This document shows positions 33,247-41,803 of a stretch of DNA of 64,000 nt, in pieces (the first letter of the stretch is position 1; each line of letters begins with the position of its first letter). Below the pieces are notes generated by a model that worked only from the letters and a program-made list of their open reading frames with translations, was not told the DNA's origin and did no database searches. A program made the position numbers and the translations under genes. Origin of the DNA: Methanocaldococcus lauensis (lineage in GTDB: Archaea; AGJL01; Methanococci; Methanococcales; Methanocaldococcaceae); assembly GCA_902827205.1 (NCBI GenBank), contig LR792634.1, forward strand, positions 992,001 to 1,056,000, given 5' to 3'.

Positions 33247-34574
33247 CTACCCACCCCAAAGTATGTGAAACCAAATTTTTTAATTTTTTCAGCATTTAGG
33301 ATATTTCTACCATCAAAAATTACTTTTCTTTTAACTAAATTAGATATTTTTTCCCAATTTTCATTATTAAACTCATTATATTCAACAGTTACAATAATCC
33401 CATCGACATCTTTAACTGTTTCGTATAAGTCATCTAAGATATAGATATTATAGCCGTAAAATGCCATTGATTTATCGAATTTATATAAGTTCGTGGCATT
33501 TTTTCTTGCTTTTTTAACATAATCAAAGCCTTTAACGATGGCCCCATTTTCCAACAACATATCTATTAATTTTATAGCTCTACTTTCTCTTAAATCATCA
33601 GTATTTGGCTTAAAAGCTAATCCTAAGACAGCAAAGGTTTTTCCATTTAAATTTCCATAATAATTCTTTATTTTTTCAAAGAACCATTTTATCTGTTCTT
33701 CATTAACTATATCTGTAGCTTTAATTAATATTGGCTCGATATCATTGTTTTCAAACTGTTTTATTAATGCTTTAACGTCCTTCGGAAAACAGCTTCCACC
33801 ATATCCGATTCCAGCATTTAAGAATTTATTTCCAATTCTTTTATCTAACCCCATAGCATAGCTTATAGTTTTTATATCTGCTTTAACTTTATCAGATAAT
33901 TTTGCTAATTCATTTATAAATGATATTTTTGTTGCTAAGAATGCATTTGAAGCATATTTTATTAACTCAGCTGTTTCCCAGTTGGTTATTATAAATGGAA
34001 TTCCTTTTTCTTCAAAATATTTATAAACATGTTTCATAATATTTATTGGTTTTTTATTATCCAAATTTTCAAAACCTAAAACAATTCTTTCTGGATTAAA
34101 GAAATCATATACAGCAATCCCCTCCCTCAAAAATTCTGGATTAGATACTACATCAACATTATAATCCTTTAAAAGTTCTTTAACTTTCCTGTTAGTCCCT
34201 ACAGGAACCGTTGATTTTATAACAATAACTTTATAATCATCTTTATCTATTGTTTCTTTTATTTTTTCTACAGCTGAAAATAAAAATCTTAAATCTGCAT
34301 TTCCATCTTTATCTTGTGGCGTCCCAACACACAAAAATATAATTTCTGATTCTTTAATTGGTTTGTATGATGTTGTAAATACTAAATTTTTATTTACATG
34401 CTTTTTTAATAATTCTTCTAAACCTTCTTCATATAATGGACATTCTCCTTTATTCAAAGCTTTAACTTTTGTTTCATCTATATCTATCCCTACTACTTCA
34501 AAGCCCAACTCCGCTAATCCTACACCTTGAATCAAACCTACATATCCTGTCCCAATAACTGAGATTTTTTTCAT
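33243..34574 (-). CDS. UDP-glucose 6-dehydrogenase
   Basis: Oxidises UDP-glucose twice to UDP-glucuronate with NAD. N-terminal ISVIGTGYVGLIQGVGLAEL, the conserved VIKSTVPVGTNRKVKELL and NPEFLREG, and the catalytic cysteine in GIGYGGSCFPKDVKAL. The C-terminal nucleotide domain holds VLGLAFKPNTDDLRESRAI. The length is about 443 residues with no intein; the M. jannaschii homologue carries one (from memory). ATG 34574 follows GAAGGGATG. Its substrate would come from galU at 42973. Confidence 0.9.
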   Translation of the reverse strand: MKKISVIGTGYVGLIQGVGLAELGFEVVGIDIDETKVKALNKGECPLYEEGLEELLKKHVNKNLVFTTSYKPIKESEIIFLCVGTPQDKDGNADLRFLFSAVEKIKETIDKDDYKVIVIKSTVPVGTNRKVKELLKDYNVDVVSNPEFLREGIAVYDFFNPERIVLGFENLDNKKPINIMKHVYKYFEEKGIPFIITNWETAELIKYASNAFLATKISFINELAKLSDKVKADIKTISYAMGLDKRIGNKFLNAGIGYGGSCFPKDVKALIKQFENNDIEPILIKATDIVNEEQIKWFFEKIKNYYGNLNGKTFAVLGLAFKPNTDDLRESRAIKLIDMLLENGAIVKGFDYVKKARKNATNLYKFDKSMAFYGYNIYILDDLYETVKDVDGIIVTVEYNEFNNENWEKISNLVKRKVIFDGRNILNAEKIKKFGFTYFGVGR

Positions 34575-34584
34575 ATACATCCCT

Positions 34585-35478
34585 TCAAGATTTTTTATTT
34601 TCAATAGTTACTATTTCTTCTAATGCTTTATCAATAGTTTTTAATTTAATATTTAACAATTTTTCAGCTTTTTTACTATTTAAAGAAGTATCTTTTGGTC
34701 TTTTTGCTTTCCAATTCATTTCAAAACTTTTAATTGGTTTAATTAAACTCTTATCAAATCCAAAAACTTCAGCAACCTTTAAAGCAAAATCATATCTACT
34801 TACTTTTTCACCACCAAAATGTAATAAGCCATTAATATTTTGTTCATAAATATTAACAATTCCTTCAACTAACTCATTTACATAAGTTGGGGTATTCCAT
34901 TGGTCAATGATAACATTTATAGGTTCATTATTTTTCAATTTCCCTAAAACCCACATAAAGAAATTAACTTTAACTGGACTTATACAGTATGGCACGGAGA
35001 TTCTAACAATTGATACTAATTCATAATCCAACTCATTTAATAACCTCTCCCCTTCTGCTTTTGTATAGCCATAATAATTTATTGGATTTGTAGGATCTTC
35101 TTCAGTATAATTCCCTTTCTCTCCATCAAATACATAATCGGTAGATATATGACATAAAAAACTTCCAATTTCTTTACAAATCTCTCCAATATATTTTGCC
35201 CCCAACGCATTTATTTTATATGCTAAATCTCTTTCAGTTTCACACAAATCAACATTAGTCATTGCAGCTGTATTTATAACATAATCAGGATTTATTTTTT
35301 TTATTGTTTCCTTAATTTTATTTTCATTGGTTATATCTACAAAATATCTTTCTACATCATTAAAAAATCCTTTATCACTTCTTGTTATAATATAAATTTC
35401 ATAATCATCCAATTCCAAATATTTTTTGACCAACTCGTAGCCAATCATACCTAATCCAATAACTGCAACTTTTTCCAT
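34585..35478 (-). CDS. rfbD: dTDP-4-dehydrorhamnose reductase
   Basis: The last step to dTDP-L-rhamnose. SDR fold: VAVIGLGMIGYELVKKYLEL, INTAAMTNVDLCETERDLAY, and the catalytic segment ISTDYVFDGEKGNYTEEDPTNP with YYGYTKAEGERLL. The length, 297 residues, is normal. ATG 35478 follows GGTGATCTTCA. The order rfbC-rfbA-rfbB-rfbD with tiny gaps forms one operon that continues into ugd. Confidence 0.9.
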   Translation of the reverse strand: MEKVAVIGLGMIGYELVKKYLELDDYEIYIITRSDKGFFNDVERYFVDITNENKIKETIKKINPDYVINTAAMTNVDLCETERDLAYKINALGAKYIGEICKEIGSFLCHISTDYVFDGEKGNYTEEDPTNPINYYGYTKAEGERLLNELDYELVSIVRISVPYCISPVKVNFFMWVLGKLKNNEPINVIIDQWNTPTYVNELVEGIVNIYEQNINGLLHFGGEKVSRYDFALKVAEVFGFDKSLIKPIKSFEMNWKAKRPKDTSLNSKKAEKLLNIKLKTIDKALEEIVTIENKKS

Positions 35479-35484
35479 TGAAGA

Positions 35485-36480
35485 TCACCATTTCAACTTC
35501 CAAGGTGTTGGATGTAAAACTTTCTCATTAATCAATGGTTTCCACCACCATTCATTATTCAAATACCATTTAATTGTCTCTTTTAAACCCTCTTTAAAGT
35601 TATATTTTGGTTTCCAGCCAAGTTCATTAATTTTTGAGGCATCTAAACTATATCTAATATCATGTCCTGGCCTATCTTCAACAAACTCTATTAAATCTTC
35701 AGATTTTCCCATAATATTTAAAATCATCTTAACAACTTCTATATTCTTTTTCTCCTGATTTGAAGCTATATTATAAATTTCTCTTTTCTCTCCCTTCTCC
35801 AAAACCAACTCTATTCCACTACAATGATCTAAAACATATAACCAATCTCTAACATTTTCCCCTTTACCATATATTGGGACTTTTAAATTCATACTTGTCC
35901 TAATTATGGTTTTTGGAATCAACTTTTCAGGGAATTGGTAGGGGCCATAATTATTTGAACATCTTGTTATCTTTGCATTCAAGTTGTATGTTCTTGCCCA
36001 TCCTAAAACAAGCATATCTCCTGCAGCTTTACTTGCTGAATATGGTGAAGAAGGCATTAGCCTATCTTCCTCGGTAAACGAGCCTTTCTCTATATCTCCG
36101 TATACCTCGTCTGTCGAGACAAAAACAGCATTTATCTCTGGATTGTATTTTCTAATAGCCTCTAATATTGTATAAACTCCAATAACATTGCTTTCTATAA
36201 ATGAATAAGGATTAGATATGCTTCTATCGACATGCGTCTCTGATGCGAAATTTACAATGGCATCTACTTCTTTAATAAGTTTTGAAACTAATTCAAAATC
36301 AGTTATATCTCCCTTAATAAATTTATGTCTATTCTCATCTAATCCTCTCAAATTCTCCAAATTAGAGCCGTATCCAAGTTTATCTAAATTTATAACTTCC
36401 CAATCTTTGTGTTTATCTAAAATATATCTTATAAAATTACTTCCTATAAAACCAGCCCCACCTGTTACCAATATTCTCAT
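35485..36480 (-). CDS. rfbB: dTDP-glucose 4,6-dehydratase
   Basis: The second step to dTDP-rhamnose, NAD-dependent. ILVTGGAGFIGSNFIRYIL; NFASETHVDRSISNP, a nearly invariant motif of RmlB; FVSTDEVYGDIEKGSFTEED (Asp-Glu catalytic pair) and YSASKAAGDMLVLGWARTYN. The C-terminus has VEDRPGHDIRYSLDASK, again RmlB-specific. 331 residues, normal. ATG 36480 follows GGGGTAAAA. Confidence 0.95.
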   Translation of the reverse strand: MRILVTGGAGFIGSNFIRYILDKHKDWEVINLDKLGYGSNLENLRGLDENRHKFIKGDITDFELVSKLIKEVDAIVNFASETHVDRSISNPYSFIESNVIGVYTILEAIRKYNPEINAVFVSTDEVYGDIEKGSFTEEDRLMPSSPYSASKAAGDMLVLGWARTYNLNAKITRCSNNYGPYQFPEKLIPKTIIRTSMNLKVPIYGKGENVRDWLYVLDHCSGIELVLEKGEKREIYNIASNQEKKNIEVVKMILNIMGKSEDLIEFVEDRPGHDIRYSLDASKINELGWKPKYNFKEGLKETIKWYLNNEWWWKPLINEKVLHPTPWKLKW

Positions 36481-36482
36481 TT

Positions 36483-37361
36483 TTACCCCTCATTTGCTAA
36501 TCTTTCTAAATATCTTCCATAGTCAGTTTTTAATAATGGTTTAGCAAGCTCCAATAACTGTTCTTTAGTTATCCATCCATTTCTATATGCAATTTCTTCC
36601 AAGCAACCAATCATTAACCCCTGCCTTCTCTCTATTGCTGCAACAAAGTTTGTCGCTTCCAATAAACTCTCATGAGTTCCTGCATCAAACCATGCTACTC
36701 CTCTTGGTAAAAGTTTAACTTTCAGTTTCCCTCTTCTTAAATATTCATTATTTATGTCAGTTATTTCCAACTCTCCTCTCCAAGATGGTTTTACATTTTT
36801 AGCTATCTCAATAACTTCATTATCATAGAAATATAACCCAATAATTGCATAATTTGATGGAGGATTTTTAGGTTTTTCTATTATTGATTTTACATTTCTA
36901 TTTTCATCAAATTCTATAACACCATATCGTTCTGGATCATTTACATACTGTCCAAATACTATTCCTCCACCATTCTTTTCTATTTCTTTTTTCGTTTCAA
37001 GTAATATTCCAGTTAATCCACTTCCATATAATATATTGTCCCCTAAAATTAAACAAACATTATCTTCTCCTATAAAATCTTCTCCAATAATAAATGCTTC
37101 TGCCAATCCTCTTGGTTCTTTCTGCTCTTTATATTGCAAATTTATTCCAAATTGACTTCCATCTCCTAAGAGTTTTTTAAATCTTGGTAAATCTTCAGGA
37201 GTTGAAATTATTAATATATCTTTAATGTGGGCTAACATCAAAATTGATAATGGATAATATATCATTGGTTTATTATATACAGGAATTAGATGTTTATTTC
37301 CTGCATAAGTTATTGGATATAACCTTGTACCTGACCCACCAGCCAATACAATCCCTTTCAT
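36483..37361 (-). CDS. rfbA: Glucose-1-phosphate thymidylyltransferase
   Basis: The first step to dTDP-rhamnose: dTTP + glucose-1-P to dTDP-glucose. Signature [20 protein letters not shown], then [30 protein letters not shown], and [18 protein letters not shown]. 292 residues, the normal bacterial-type length. Its start overlaps the end of rfbC by four bases. The ribosome binding site GGTGAG is inside rfbC. Confidence 0.95.
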   Translation of the reverse strand: MKGIVLAGGSGTRLYPITYAGNKHLIPVYNKPMIYYPLSILMLAHIKDILIISTPEDLPRFKKLLGDGSQFGINLQYKEQKEPRGLAEAFIIGEDFIGEDNVCLILGDNILYGSGLTGILLETKKEIEKNGGGIVFGQYVNDPERYGVIEFDENRNVKSIIEKPKNPPSNYAIIGLYFYDNEVIEIAKNVKPSWRGELEITDINNEYLRRGKLKVKLLPRGVAWFDAGTHESLLEATNFVAAIERRQGLMIGCLEEIAYRNGWITKEQLLELAKPLLKTDYGRYLERLANEG

Positions 37362-37936
37362 AATCTCACCTTATTATTTTTTTCATAGACAAAGTTAATA
37401 TCTGCTTCTCTTAATGGGGGGTGTTTTTTATCTTTCTCAGACAAAATAGGGTTTTTTATTGGCCAATCTATTCTAATATCCTTATCGTTCCATATTATTC
37501 CTCTATCATCTTCTGGTGAATACTCCGCAGTGCATTTATAGATAACCTCCGCCTCATCACTTAAAACGCAAAATCCATGTGCAAATCCTTTTGGAATATA
37601 TAACATTCTTTTATTTTCTTCTGATAAAATAACCCCCACCCACTTTCCAAAGGTTGGAGAACCCTTTCTTATATCAACTGCAACATCAAATATCTCCCCT
37701 CTAATACATCTCACTAATTTACCTTGAGCTTTTGGATTTTTTTGATAATGTAATCCTCTTAAAACACCTTTTTTAGATTTAGAATGATTATCTTGGACAA
37801 ATATCTCTTTAATTCCCAATTTTGAAAATTCACTATATTTGTAAGTTTCCATAAAAAATCCTCTTTCATCTTCAAAGACAATGGGTTCTATTAAAATAAC
37901 TTCTGGAATTTCCAATCTTCTGAATTTAAAAGGCAT
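37358..37936 (-). CDS. rfbC: dTDP-4-dehydrorhamnose 3,5-epimerase
   Basis: Double epimerisation before the RfbD reduction. A cupin fold of 192 residues with [40 protein letters not shown] (catalytic His and RGLHYQ motif), [20 protein letters not shown], and [19 protein letters not shown]. First gene of the minus-strand run that ends at 21482; ATG 37936 follows GGTGGAAAG. Upstream 37937-38060 holds only AT-rich DNA with a weak hint of a short decayed frame. Confidence 0.95.
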   Translation of the reverse strand: MPFKFRRLEIPEVILIEPIVFEDERGFFMETYKYSEFSKLGIKEIFVQDNHSKSKKGVLRGLHYQKNPKAQGKLVRCIRGEIFDVAVDIRKGSPTFGKWVGVILSEENKRMLYIPKGFAHGFCVLSDEAEVIYKCTAEYSPEDDRGIIWNDKDIRIDWPIKNPILSEKDKKHPPLREADINFVYEKNNKVRL

Positions 37937-38060
37937 CTTTCCACCATTTTTAATTCTTATTTATGACCTCACTCGTTATTTCATTTATCAATTTTTTGGA
38001 TAGATATTTTTTGATAACAACAACGCTCCTTAAGGATTAAACATACCATGAAGAAGATAA

Positions 38061-38606
38061 TTATTCCTCAGAGTTAATATTAATTATTATATTCTTGAAA
38101 TCTTCTCTCTTTATAATCTCAACACAGTCATATAAACTTTTAGCAACAAAATCAGCCTCAGTTTCATCATTATCATAAAGAATCCTTATTGTTTTACATC
38201 CAACACTTTTTCCGCAAATTATATCGCTCTCAGAATCTCCAATCATCCAACTTTTTTTAAAGTCTATATTCCATTTTTCCTTTGCCTTTAAAAGCATACC
38301 ATTCCTTGGTTTTCTGCAGTTACAAGTTCCATCTAAATGAGGGCAGTAAAATATATCATCAATCTCAGGCAACAATTTAAGCATATAATCATGAATAACC
38401 TTTAAATCCTCTTCACTCATAATACCCTTAGCAATTCCCTGCTGATTAGTTACAACTATCAATAAATAATCCATTTTTTTAAATTCTATCAATGCCTCTC
38501 TAACTTTTGGTAGTAATTCAAATTCCTCTATTCTTTTAACATAGTCCCCTATTAATCTTTTATTTATTACCCCATCTCTGTCTAAAAATATTGCCTTATT
38601 AACCAT
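38061..38606 (-). CDS. gmhB: D,D-heptose 1,7-bisphosphate phosphatase
   Basis: A HAD-IIIA phosphatase of 181 residues that removes the 7-phosphate (or 1-phosphate in the GDP branch) of heptose bisphosphate. Motif I IFLDRDGVIN; VVTNQQGIAKG; the zinc loop CPHLDGTCNCRKPRNGM (Cys, His, Cys, Cys), diagnostic of GmhB; MIGDSESDI. ATG 38606 follows GGAGGAAAGT. It lies directly downstream of tnpB on the same strand, so the element sits in what was probably its promoter region, apart from the other heptose genes at 40.9-42.8 kb. Confidence 0.9.
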   Translation of the reverse strand: MVNKAIFLDRDGVINKRLIGDYVKRIEEFELLPKVREALIEFKKMDYLLIVVTNQQGIAKGIMSEEDLKVIHDYMLKLLPEIDDIFYCPHLDGTCNCRKPRNGMLLKAKEKWNIDFKKSWMIGDSESDIICGKSVGCKTIRILYDNDETEADFVAKSLYDCVEIIKREDFKNIIININSEE

Positions 38607-38660
38607 ACTTTCCTCCGTTTTCCATTTTTATAGTATATAAATAGTATTTAGCAACATAGA

Positions 38661-39608
38661 TTATGGAAATGGGTTATCCTCAACCCACAGATTCATCGAG
38701 ATTACCAATCTCTCTGCTGTGAGTTCATTGGACTTCGGGCTGAACGGAAACAGCCCCAGAAATCTTTTTATCAGATTAAAGACAGCAATAACATCTCTAT
38801 CGGCATAAAATCCACAATCGAAGCAATACATTAGCCTCGAAGGCAGAGCCCTCTCATCAGCCAATCTATATAATTGAGATAATCTATTTCCACAGTTTGG
38901 GCATAATATAGAAGTGTAGGAAGGATTTACCTCAACAACTTTAACTCCGAATTCTAAGCACTTATTTTTAAGATAGTTTAAAAATTTTTTAGCCGAAATG
39001 TTATGTAGTTTATGTTTTATCTTTTTAAATGACTTTTTAGCGATATTTTGATTAAAATAAGAGGATAAATCCTCGATAATTAAAACTGCTTTATTTTCTT
39101 TAAATTCCTTAGCAATTTTGTTAGTTATATGTGGCTTTAGAGGAATAACTATTCTACCATTCGGTGTAGATGTTCTTAAATGCATTATTTTCTTCCCTTC
39201 TTTATCTATTGAATATAGTTTTTCTATATTGGTTTTAAAATCTTTGTAGTTGAATAAAATATCATCTAACCATAAAGATGCCCTTTTAATTTTAGGAATT
39301 TTTGTATATGCTCGTCCTCTCTTTTTTATGGATATAAAGCTTTTTATTCTCGTAGATGCGTCTTGTGAAGCTGTATATATGTAGTGGGTAGGTAATTTCG
39401 GATATTTATTTTTTATTTCTCCATATATTCCTTTCCTAATCTTTATATGTCCTTTTGTATTATTTCTTAATCCAAAATTTAGAGCAATCGTTAAAATTTC
39501 TTTATAAACCTCTATAGTATTTTCTATGATTTTTATTTTTGTTCTCGTTATTGGCTTACTCTTCAATACTACTGTTTTAGATAATTTAATAATTTCTACC
39601 ATCTTCAT
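38661..39608 (-). CDS. tnpB: TnpB-like protein lacking RuvC-I (IS200/IS605 OrfB, probably nuclease-dead)
   Basis: An open frame of 315 residues. The N-terminal half has the TnpB helical and wedge-like region (YIYTASQDASTRIKSFISIK; SLWLDDILFN). RuvC-II is present with the Glu at about 179 (AVLIIEDLSSYFNQN); the zinc ribbon has Cys at 236, 239, 262 and 265 (CPNCG, CFDCG); the RuvC-III region reads YADRDVIAVFNL, where the usual DVNA Asn is Ile. The RuvC-I block with its catalytic Asp, expected between the wedge end (RIVIPL, residue 157) and HITNKIAKEF, is absent, an in-frame loss of perhaps 70-100 residues. TnpB is normally an RNA-guided DNA nuclease of about 370-430 residues. No tnpA is in the window. 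Starts possible at 39608 or 39602. Confidence 0.85.
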   Translation of the reverse strand: MKMVEIIKLSKTVVLKSKPITRTKIKIIENTIEVYKEILTIALNFGLRNNTKGHIKIRKGIYGEIKNKYPKLPTHYIYTASQDASTRIKSFISIKKRGRAYTKIPKIKRASLWLDDILFNYKDFKTNIEKLYSIDKEGKKIMHLRTSTPNGRIVIPLKPHITNKIAKEFKENKAVLIIEDLSSYFNQNIAKKSFKKIKHKLHNISAKKFLNYLKNKCLEFGVKVVEVNPSYTSILCPNCGNRLSQLYRLADERALPSRLMYCFDCGFYADRDVIAVFNLIKRFLGLFPFSPKSNELTAERLVISMNLWVEDNPFP

Positions 39609-39673
39609 TCTCTAAATAGTTTTTTCGTTTGTTTTATTAGTTTTATTAGTTTTTTGTTATATTTACAGCTTTC

Positions 39674-39849
39674 GGAGGAGCTATTATAAGTATCTATATG
39701 CAATAATATAATACAGAAACTAAGAAACTGTTTCAAACCCTATTTTTACTTAAATCCAAAAATCAATTTTATTAATTCAATAGCATTAGGATTTGTAACG
39801 ATAATGACAAATAAAATTATTATTTGTGTATCTCTTTAATCGCTCCTCC
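39674..39849. repeat. 176-base inverted-repeat element (MITE-like)
   Basis: GGAGGAGC at 39674-39681 is matched by GCTCCTCC at 39842-39849. The match continues inward imperfectly (left ...TATTATAAG-TATC, right complement ...GATTAAAGAGATAC), giving terminal inverted repeats of about 20 bases around a non-coding core. It lies upstream of tnpB and accounts for most of the 337-base gap 39609-39945; the rest is T-rich DNA with short tandem TTTTATTAG units next to the tnpB start. It may be a miniature element or contain the left end of the tnpB element. Confidence 0.45.
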
Positions 39850-39945
39850 ATTGCTTTTATTCTTTATCTTAATAATAATCCTATGTTTTTTAATACTTCT
39901 GGAATAAATGGAGATAATAATAATTAAGATTATTAATATTTTAAT

Positions 39946-40236
39946 CTAATAATCTATTTTTTGGTTTGTTAAGTCTATCTTTTTTTCTAATTCTTTTATT
40001 TCCTTTCTTAATTTTTCCTCAACAATTATTAAGTCCTCTTTTGTTGCTAATTCTTTCCTTAATTCATCTCTAACTTCGTTCTTTATTATTGATGATTGAT
40101 GTTTAACCTCTTCTCTCGCTACACTTATCGCTATCTCCTTTGTTTCTGCATAATTCTTTTCTTTTAATTTTTCTATTTCTTTTTCTAACTTTTGAATTCT
40201 ATTTAATAATTCATCAACTGTTATAGTTGAACTCAT
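39946..40236 (-). CDS. Coiled-coil protein of unknown function
   Basis: A protein of about 96 residues that is almost entirely coiled coil: TVDELLNRIQKLEKEIEKLKEK, then a conserved-looking RDELRKELATKEDLIIVEEKL and KEIKELEKKIDLTNQKID at the end. The ATKEDL motif occurs in small archaeal and bacterial coiled-coil proteins of unknown role. ATG 40236 is chosen for its GGTGG site; the longer frame to 40263 lacks one. It follows the acylphosphatase/coiled-coil gene by 37 bases on the same strand, and the two could interact through their coils. Confidence 0.55.
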   Translation of the reverse strand: MSSTITVDELLNRIQKLEKEIEKLKEKNYAETKEIAISVAREEVKHQSSIIKNEVRDELRKELATKEDLIIVEEKLRKEIKELEKKIDLTNQKIDY

Positions 40237-40273
40237 TATTTCCACCAAATAACTATTAAGCAACTAAATTTTA

Positions 40274-40786
40274 TTAAATTTTATTTTCAATACTTTTGAG
40301 AACTTCTTTAATATCTTTTAATTCCATAGTTATATTGGTTAATATCTCAGTTTGCTTATCTATTTTATTATTTAGTTTTTCCAATATCTCGGATTGTTTA
40401 TCTATTTTAACATTCAACTCCTCCAATGAACCAAATATCAATTTTATATATTTAACTCCTTCATCTAACTTTTTATTTAACTCCAGTAGATCATCTGATG
40501 AAATCCTGTTAATTCCTTCCGGAAAATCTATGTATGTATTTAATGCCTTCTCTTCAATCTTTTTAATCTCAATAAGTTTATCTTTTTTAGAAAGTAATTC
40601 AATATTCTTTTTAAAAACATTTTTTATCTCTTCATCATCAAAGTTCGCTAAAATTCTTACGGTTCCATCTTTATGATTGTATATTATACCATTAATGCCC
40701 AATGCACGTCCTAAGTTTTCTATTCTATCTCTAAAGCCAACATGTTGAACTTTTCCATATATAATCAATTCATAAGTAGTAGCCAT
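40274..40786 (-). CDS. Acylphosphatase domain fused to a C-terminal coiled coil
   Basis: Residues 1-90 are an acylphosphatase: [20 protein letters not shown] with the phosphate-binding Arg (VGFR), and [15 protein letters not shown] with the catalytic Asn. The usual VQGV reads VQHV. Residues from about 95 form a coiled coil with a near tandem repeat ([13 protein letters not shown] then [13 protein letters not shown]). Typical acylphosphatases are about 95 residues, so this is an extended form of 170. The partner may be the adjacent coiled-coil protein. ATG 40786 follows GGTGG. Confidence 0.75.
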   Translation of the reverse strand: MATTYELIIYGKVQHVGFRDRIENLGRALGINGIIYNHKDGTVRILANFDDEEIKNVFKKNIELLSKKDKLIEIKKIEEKALNTYIDFPEGINRISSDDLLELNKKLDEGVKYIKLIFGSLEELNVKIDKQSEILEKLNNKIDKQTEILTNITMELKDIKEVLKSIENKI

Positions 40787-40888
40787 AATTCCACCTTAAT
40801 ATTAATATTTTAAAAAAAATTATATTTATGATTAAGTATAATGAAATATTTGATACTATAGCTAATATTAACTTAACAGAATTTACCA

Positions 40889-41803
40889 CTACTTTCCATT
40901 AAACAACTCATCCAAACTAACTGTTGCAGTTCCAACCTTTCCAACGACAATCGAACTTGCTTTATTTGCCAATTTAACTGCATCAATTAAATCATAACCT
41001 TTATCCAAAGCATAAGCCAAAACAGCAATAAATGTATCTCCAGCCCCTGAAACATCATGAACTTCTTTAACCTTTGTAGGAATGTGGTAGATATCTCCAT
41101 TGAGGGTTATCAATGTTGCTCCTTTTTCACTTCTTGTTATAACAAAATTTGAATTGTATTTCTCAACTAACTCCAAACCTATTTTCTCCAATTCATCATC
41201 TTTGTTTTTTATCTCTCTTCCAATAATTTGAGAGGCCTCTTTTAGATTAGGTTTTATCAAATAGACATCCTTATAAAGTTCAATGTTTTTAGGTTTAGGA
41301 TCTACCAAAATTCTGCCCTTAAATTCTTTTTTAATTTTTTCCATAAGTTTTTTTGTAATTAAACCTTTTGCATAATCGGAAATTATTAATATATTTGATT
41401 TACTGTTGAGTTCTTTAATTTTATCTAAAATTTTGTTTGAAATTTCCTCATTTATTGAATATATTTGCTCATAATCCACCCTAAGAAGTTGTTGATTATA
41501 CCCCATTGCCACAAATCTATGCTTCACTATTGTTGGTCTCCCATCTGACACAAAATAATATTTAATGTTATTCTCATTACATAGTTTTTTAATGCACTCT
41601 CCAAATTCATCATGATTTAAAATACTTATTAAGAATACATCATGCTTTAAAGAGGCGATATTATTTGCAACGTTTCCTGCCCCTCCAACTGTATATTTTT
41701 CTTCAACTACATTTAAAATAGGGACAGGAGCTTCAGGGTTTATCCTCTCAACTTTTCCATAAGTGTATTTGTCAAGCATTACCTCCCCTAATACTATTAT
41801 CAT
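40889..41803 (-). CDS. D-glycero-beta-D-manno-heptose-7-phosphate kinase (HldE kinase domain)
   Basis: A PfkB/ribokinase-family kinase of 304 residues. IIVLGEVMLDKYTYGKVERI then NPEAPVPILNV and the YTVGGAGNVANNIASL stretch match RfaE/HldE domain I; the ATP/anion-hole motif is VHDVSGAGDTFIAVLAYAL. It would make heptose-1,7-bisphosphate for GmhB. In most bacteria the kinase and nucleotidyltransferase are fused; here they are separate genes overlapping by four bases. ATG 41803 follows GGTGAAAA. Confidence 0.9.
   Translation of the reverse strand: MIIVLGEVMLDKYTYGKVERINPEAPVPILNVVEEKYTVGGAGNVANNIASLKHDVFLISILNHDEFGECIKKLCNENNIKYYFVSDGRPTIVKHRFVAMGYNQQLLRVDYEQIYSINEEISNKILDKIKELNSKSNILIISDYAKGLITKKLMEKIKKEFKGRILVDPKPKNIELYKDVYLIKPNLKEASQIIGREIKNKDDELEKIGLELVEKYNSNFVITRSEKGATLITLNGDIYHIPTKVKEVHDVSGAGDTFIAVLAYALDKGYDLIDAVKLANKASSIVVGKVGTATVSLDELFNGK

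Noticed and set aside
33243-34574. Intein in UDP-glucose dehydrogenase, as recalled for M. jannaschii
   Set aside because: The protein is of normal length and continuous across the active-site cysteine region.
37937-38060. Possible decayed gene tail (minus strand, SVVVIKKYLSKKLINEITSE) upstream of rfbC
   Set aside because: Short, single frame, no recognisable family; too weak to annotate, though it may be a trace of a lost gene.
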